DNA of 64,000 bases from Populus alba (lineage: Eukaryota; Streptophyta; Magnoliopsida; Malpighiales; Salicaceae). The stretch is from contig NC_133289.1 of assembly GCF_005239225.2 (NCBI RefSeq), positions 5,649,501 through 5,713,500 of the forward strand. Reading direction: 5' to 3'. The notes under the pieces were generated by a model, which was given only the letters and a program-made list of their open reading frames with translations, ran no database searches and had not been told where the DNA came from. The position numbers and the translations under genes were made by a program. Shown piece after piece: positions 59,601 through 64,000 of the stretch; within the stretch, counting starts at the first letter, position 1; every line of letters starts with the position of its first letter.

Positions 59601-60208
59601 AGTTATTTCTGAAAATTTTCACAAATTAGATTTCAAGAATGCAAACCCAATAAATTATTATCTCTAATTAAACTATTTTTGTCCCAATGAATAAATCAAG
59701 CGTAATTGAACATCACAGTCCACACATACATTTCTTCCCTTTTGCCACCATTTTCTAAAGAAACCAAACACTCCCCAAAAACCTAAACCTCACTAAACCA
59801 CAGAAGAGTTTTCCAAAAATTCAACTTCAAACCTAAAACCCTACATTAAATTAAAGAAGAAAATAAAGAAAGAACATTCCACATTCTGACCTCATATTCA
59901 AGATCAGACCTTTTCTCATCAGCTGCAATAACCTCCCTAACCGTGACCTGGCCCAGCCCATCTTTATCCGGTCTCTTCCGCGTCCTAAAAGCATCCACTT
60001 TATCCCCAACTTTATCATCAACACCCAAATCAAATTCATACTCATTTTCCTTGTGGCCTAACTCAACCCCATTAGGCTCCATAATCTCAAGCTCCTCACC
60101 GGACTCGAAAACCGGCTCGGACCCTCCATTCTCCTCCTCTTTGTCGTCAAAACCAGGGACCAAAATACCAAGCCTGTCAGGTAGCTTGAGCTTGCCCTTC
60201 TTAAGCAT
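56655..60208 (-). CDS. TBC domain Rab GTPase-activating protein (TBC1D13-like), nine exons
   Basis: Accelerates GTP hydrolysis by Rab GTPases in vesicle traffic. Coding exons are 59,891-60,208, 59,355-59,447, 58,756-58,860, 58,458-58,610, 58,272-58,370, 57,932-58,060, 57,260-57,439, 56,917-57,033 and 56,655-56,834. Every intron is GT-AG and every coding exon is a whole number of codons, giving 457 residues. An acidic, low-complexity N-terminus (exon 1) precedes the TBC domain from about residue 124 (GVPDGGGLRATAWKLMLGYL). The catalytic arginine finger is in IDRDLQRTHP (Arg237) and the glutamine finger in YVQGM (Gln277). The end region FYAFRWITLLLSQEF and LRIWDSLL is typical. Both fingers are present, so it should be active. 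It resembles the plant homologues of TBC1D13. Exon 4 has an insert-like segment (SSEGDVAGPLKRQE). Confidence 0.93.
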
Positions 60209-60396
60209 GGTAACTGAGTTGGGACTGAGTCAGTGGGGGTGAGCCGAGCGAGTTGGGATAGTGGGTCTTTGTTGGTGTTGCATTGGAGTGGTTTTAGAGG
60301 GGTGAAAGGAGAAAAGAGAGAGTCTTGATGGGTCATTAACCCGGTTTTGAACTCAGTTTTCTCTTCTGAGGATTTGAGGAAGACTGGTAGTTGTAA

Positions 60397-60418
60397 GTTA
60401 TAACTTAGAAGTTATAAC
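60397..60418. promoter_or_regulatory. 22 bp inverted repeat upstream of the TBC gene
   Basis: GTTATAACTT-AG-AAGTTATAAC, with perfect 10 bp arms, about 190 bases upstream of the TBC start codon. The position is promoter-proximal. Any protein binding is speculative. Confidence 0.35.
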
Positions 60419-60429
60419 GGTTGACTGAT

Positions 60430-63400
60430 AGTTCAAACTTCAAACAATAGAATAATAGATTTTGTGGGTTGACTTATTAACCAATGGGAACTTGCCATGT
60501 CAGGTATTACTATCCAGTTAATAAAAATTGAAATCTCATATTTTTCCACTGTATGAAATAAATCAGATTAATTTATTTCTTCATTTTCAAAGAATAATTT
60601 GTGATGGGAATTCTTGATCATCTTCCACATCATCTCCTACTTTTCACACTGTTTTTTTTACCCTGTTTCCGTTGCTTCCACTGTACACATGCCTTGTAAA
60701 CCCCAATGTCGTAAATTTTTGGAGGAAGATATTCATGGAATAGAATTTTGTGTAATCCAGCGAAGAAACAAAATAGTACTTGAAGATAGAAAGATAAAAA
60801 CAACACATTAAAAAAAAACCTAATCCATGTGGTGATATTATTGTACACATTTCACTGTACATTCTTTCACGAATTATTATGAATCGGAATGGTAAGATTT
60901 TTTAAAATTTCAATTTGGTAACATTGTTTTTGCATGATTGAACTCTTTTGATTTCAAATTAATGTTCAATCACATCTTCTTTTTGGAAAAGAGTATTGTG
61001 AAATTGAAAAATAAAGGATACAAGTTAAAAACACATGAAAAATAGGTTGCAGCTTTATGCAAAAAAATTAGTCTGGTCTTCCTATCATTTTTGGTTATTA
61101 AGTGATTGATCTATGTAGTTGTTAAAAATTTAGATTTGATATTGAATTTTATTTTTTTTTTTTCAGTTTTTTTTTTATAAAAGGAGAGAGACTTTCACCA
61201 AAATTCAATGTAGATAAAAAAAAAAAAAGAAGTTATCATTTACATATATTACAACCATCAAATTGGTTGAAATTGATATAGATGAAATTCATTCTTTAAA
61301 AAGAGCCTTATAGTGGTTGTTTTCAATCTTAATATTGCTTAAAAAAAGCATACATAAGTCAAGAATGAGAAATTTTATTCCAATTGATTTTGTGATTTGG
61401 ATTTTTTTTTTTTTTGGTTTATAAGGTTGATAATTTAGTTTGTTGATATTTTAAGAGTGTTTGTAAGGTGTTTTCAGGTTAAAATAGATTAAAAAATAAT
61501 TTTTTAGGTAAAAAACCTAGACCTGATTTTACAACCGCCATAGTTGTGGCCAAGTTTTGGGCTTGCATACGACACTTCATCTGCCATAATAGGCAACGTG
61601 TCATTAGCTTTTTTTATAAAAAAATGTCATATCCCCTTTAAATTAAAAAAAAAAAATACAGGCTCAAACACGTATGGGCTTGGACTTGGGCTTGAAAGCC
61701 TTGACACCTATTCTATTCCTTTCATAAACTTAGGGTGCTAGGTCATAGGCCCGTGCTTCTAGGCTTTTTTATTATTATTTATTTAGGTTAACTATAGATT
61801 TATATTAAAAAAAATATTGAATCCAGTTGAGTCTGTGACTCGAATTACAAGTTCGACATGTTAGGCTACACATCTAGTCTAATTTTTTTATTTAACGCAT
61901 TTTTTGTCTCTGAATTTAATATATATATTTTTTGCAATTTTATGTTTTGTTATCAATAATCTATTTCTTATTTAAATTAAAACAAAAAATGAAATTTAAC
62001 TCTTTATTATCAATAATTTACTTTTTATATCTTAATCTCGCACACCTGTCATGATTTTTTTTAAAACAAAATTTTTCATACAAGAAAATTCTCCTGCATT
62101 TTGTTTTCATATAAATCTAATAAATAAAATGTAATATATGGTATAAATTTTTTTATTAAAACTGATGAATGCATGACTTGTATTGTGAAATTGGTTGTCT
62201 TAAGTTCATTGAATGACTATCAATTTTATTTTTTAATATTAAATTAGTTAAAGATTTAACTTTCTAAATTTTTTTTATTATCTCTGTAAATTTTTCATGT
62301 AAACATACATTGACCTAAGTAAATTTATTTTGCTTTTGTGTCGATATTAAATAAAAATATTATTCAATATATATTTGATATTAAATTTATAATTAAAACT
62401 TGTGTGGACCAGTAGGCTAGTATATTAATAAGTGGAGTTAAGTAGCAATGGCAGGCCGTCCTCTACCATGAAATTTTCTTTTTAGTTTTCTTATATTTAT
62501 CTTCTTCTCTATTCCTCCAATTAGCAGCTTCTTGGAAACGATAGAAGAGGAGATAAAAGGAAGTATAGAAAATGGTGTGTCTTTTCGGGTTTTCTACTGG
62601 GCCTCATGTCACTATTTGGATGAATTTCTTCAATCGGTTAAGCCCAGCCCAACCATGCTTTATAAGACTTGATTTTCGCCCGACCCTTCATTTTTTTTTT
62701 ACCTTCTTTATTCTTTTATTTTTATCACTCGTCATCTTTTCTCTATTCTTTTGCTTTTATCATTCATTTTTTATTTTTCTGGGTTACCACATCAAACTAT
62801 CACGTGCTATAAACAAGCTAAATAATTTATTTTATAAAAAGGTAAGTTATGCGATAAAACAGTGACTGACTTTACTAGATAAGCAGCTTTAATTTTTTTT
62901 CCTAAAATAAACTATATGTTTCCAGTTTAAAGGAGAAAATGAAGACTTTTTTTTCTCATCTCAATACAAAAGAAAAATATATAACTCTCTTTGCTCATTT
63001 TTTTTATATATAATATTGACATGAAAAACCCTAATTATCTTTAGCACCAGAGGGAGGGCTATTTTGAGGTAATACCCACAACTCAGCCCGTTGGTATCCA
63101 AAAACAAAACACAAATCCAATGAAGTTTTTTCTAGCTTTATCATTAATTTCTTGAAAAGGTTACATTTAAGTCTAATTAATTTTGTCTGTGAAGGTACTC
63201 TAAACTTTCACTCTGTATAAATAATATAGGATCTTTTCATACATGTGAGTATGAAATGCACAATATTTCTATCAATTACATGTTAAACCTATTTATAAAA
63301 ATACAAAAAACAAAACACATGACATGAAGAGCACCTAGAATTGGGATAATAATAATAATAATGATAATAGTAATGGTGGTAATGGTACGTAGCAGGTAAT

Positions 63401-64000
63401 GATAATGGTGGTGCTAATATTAGTAATAATGATAAAGATGATAATAACGTTTATTTTTATCTTAATTTTTTAAGAAAATTTATAAATGTTTGGGTGAAAA
63501 AATCTATCTAATATTTTTATTTTAAAAAATAAAAATATCTTCTTATATAGTTAGGAAACTTCTATTTATTCTTTTGTAAATTAAAAAAAAAAATCAAGGG
63601 GCAACCGTTTAGTTCGATGAGGATTCTTAATTATTCTTTTCTACAATAAAATACATAATTAAGTTTTTTTAATAGAATATAAAATCTATTAAAAAAAATT
63701 ATTTTAGTAACAATGCAACGTTGTTTTTCTAATTAACTTTTTTATTTGTGCTAGTTTGAAAAAAAAAAAAAAGAAAAAACATGGCAGGTGTTACATTTTA
63801 AAAAAGGGCTCTATATATGTTTAGCAAGCTCCACGTATATATAAATGTTGGACACATGCATATCATTATCGAAGGGGTCCCGAAGCATCACTATCTATTT
63901 AGTTTTTAACTACCTATATTAACTCTTTAGTTGTGCATTTGAAGTTATGTGTGGTCTCTGCACGTAGGACAATAATTGTTCAAAATAAAAGGCATGGCAA
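60430..64000. other. AT-rich intergenic region, no gene supported
   Basis: No recognisable gene to the window edge. Poly-A/T runs are frequent. 61,660-61,870 looks like an old repeat fragment (gggcttggacttgggcttg). An imperfect trinucleotide tract lies at 63,346-63,445. Plus-strand open frames at 61,544-61,741 and 62,572-62,865 are probably chance. Confidence 0.5.
63346..63445. repeat. Imperfect trinucleotide tract (AAT/GAT/GGT type)
   Basis: About 100 bp of diverged 3-bp units (ataataataatgataatag, then aatggtggtaatgg and gataatggtggtgctaat). Confidence 0.75.

Noticed and set aside
62572..62865. 97-codon plus-strand open frame
   Set aside because: Mostly translated T-rich sequence, with no recognisable domain.
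1..64000. CRISPR arrays, operons, phage or bacterial defence systems, viral genes
   Set aside because: The window is plant nuclear DNA. No regularly spaced short repeats, polycistronic layout or viral coding blocks were seen.

Overview
This is nuclear DNA from a flowering plant. Genes are spread out and interrupted by short GT-AG introns. The space between them is very AT-rich (poly-A/T runs, TA microsatellites, decayed retroelements), and the proteins are plant-specific types such as an EIN3-binding F-box protein, a P-class PPR protein and a basic 7S globulin-like protein. Repeat style and protein similarity suggest a woody eudicot, most likely Salicaceae (Populus or Salix). That assignment is inference from recalled similarity; no search was run.

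Layout. 1-5,000: intergenic, with an exon-like remnant interrupted by an in-frame stop near 779-1,020 and a degenerate telomere-like tract at 3,232-3,370. 5,567-8,085 (-): EBF1/2-type F-box/LRR protein of the ethylene pathway, two exons, long 3' UTR, and a long overlapping upstream ORF. 8,400-18,900: non-coding, with a 65-70 bp degenerate minisatellite at 12,431-12,889. 19,396-21,535 (-): five-exon Gag1-like clamp domain protein whose first exon contributes only five coding bases. 25,904-27,376 (+): intronless PPR gene, followed by a frameshifted cyclophilin-like fragment (27,552-27,946). 30,073-31,368 (-): intronless aspartic-protease-fold protein of the EDGP/basic 7S globulin type, lacking both catalytic aspartates. 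32,454-32,575: long hairpin. 35,809-37,021 (-): organellar (probably mitochondrial) ribosomal protein bL36. 37,700-47,900: non-coding, but with two intact small retroelements, a SINE (43,937-44,140) and a TRIM (44,964-45,255), both with perfect target-site duplications. 47,966-48,520 (-): small plant-specific membrane-anchored protein of unknown function. 53,545-55,140 (-): heavily decayed phospholipase D alpha pseudogene. 56,655-60,208 (-): nine-exon TBC/Rab-GAP gene. 60,400-64,000: non-coding.

The genes do not form a pathway or cluster. They are ordinary housekeeping or signalling genes with their own promoters. No wholly new system was found. The most informative non-gene signals are the TRIM and SINE with intact boundaries, the 25-bp-stem hairpin, the minisatellite, the overlapping ORF in EBF, and the PLD pseudogene. 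Exon boundaries were assigned by hand from splice consensus, reading-frame continuity and family resemblance. All intron-containing models keep one open frame across every junction.
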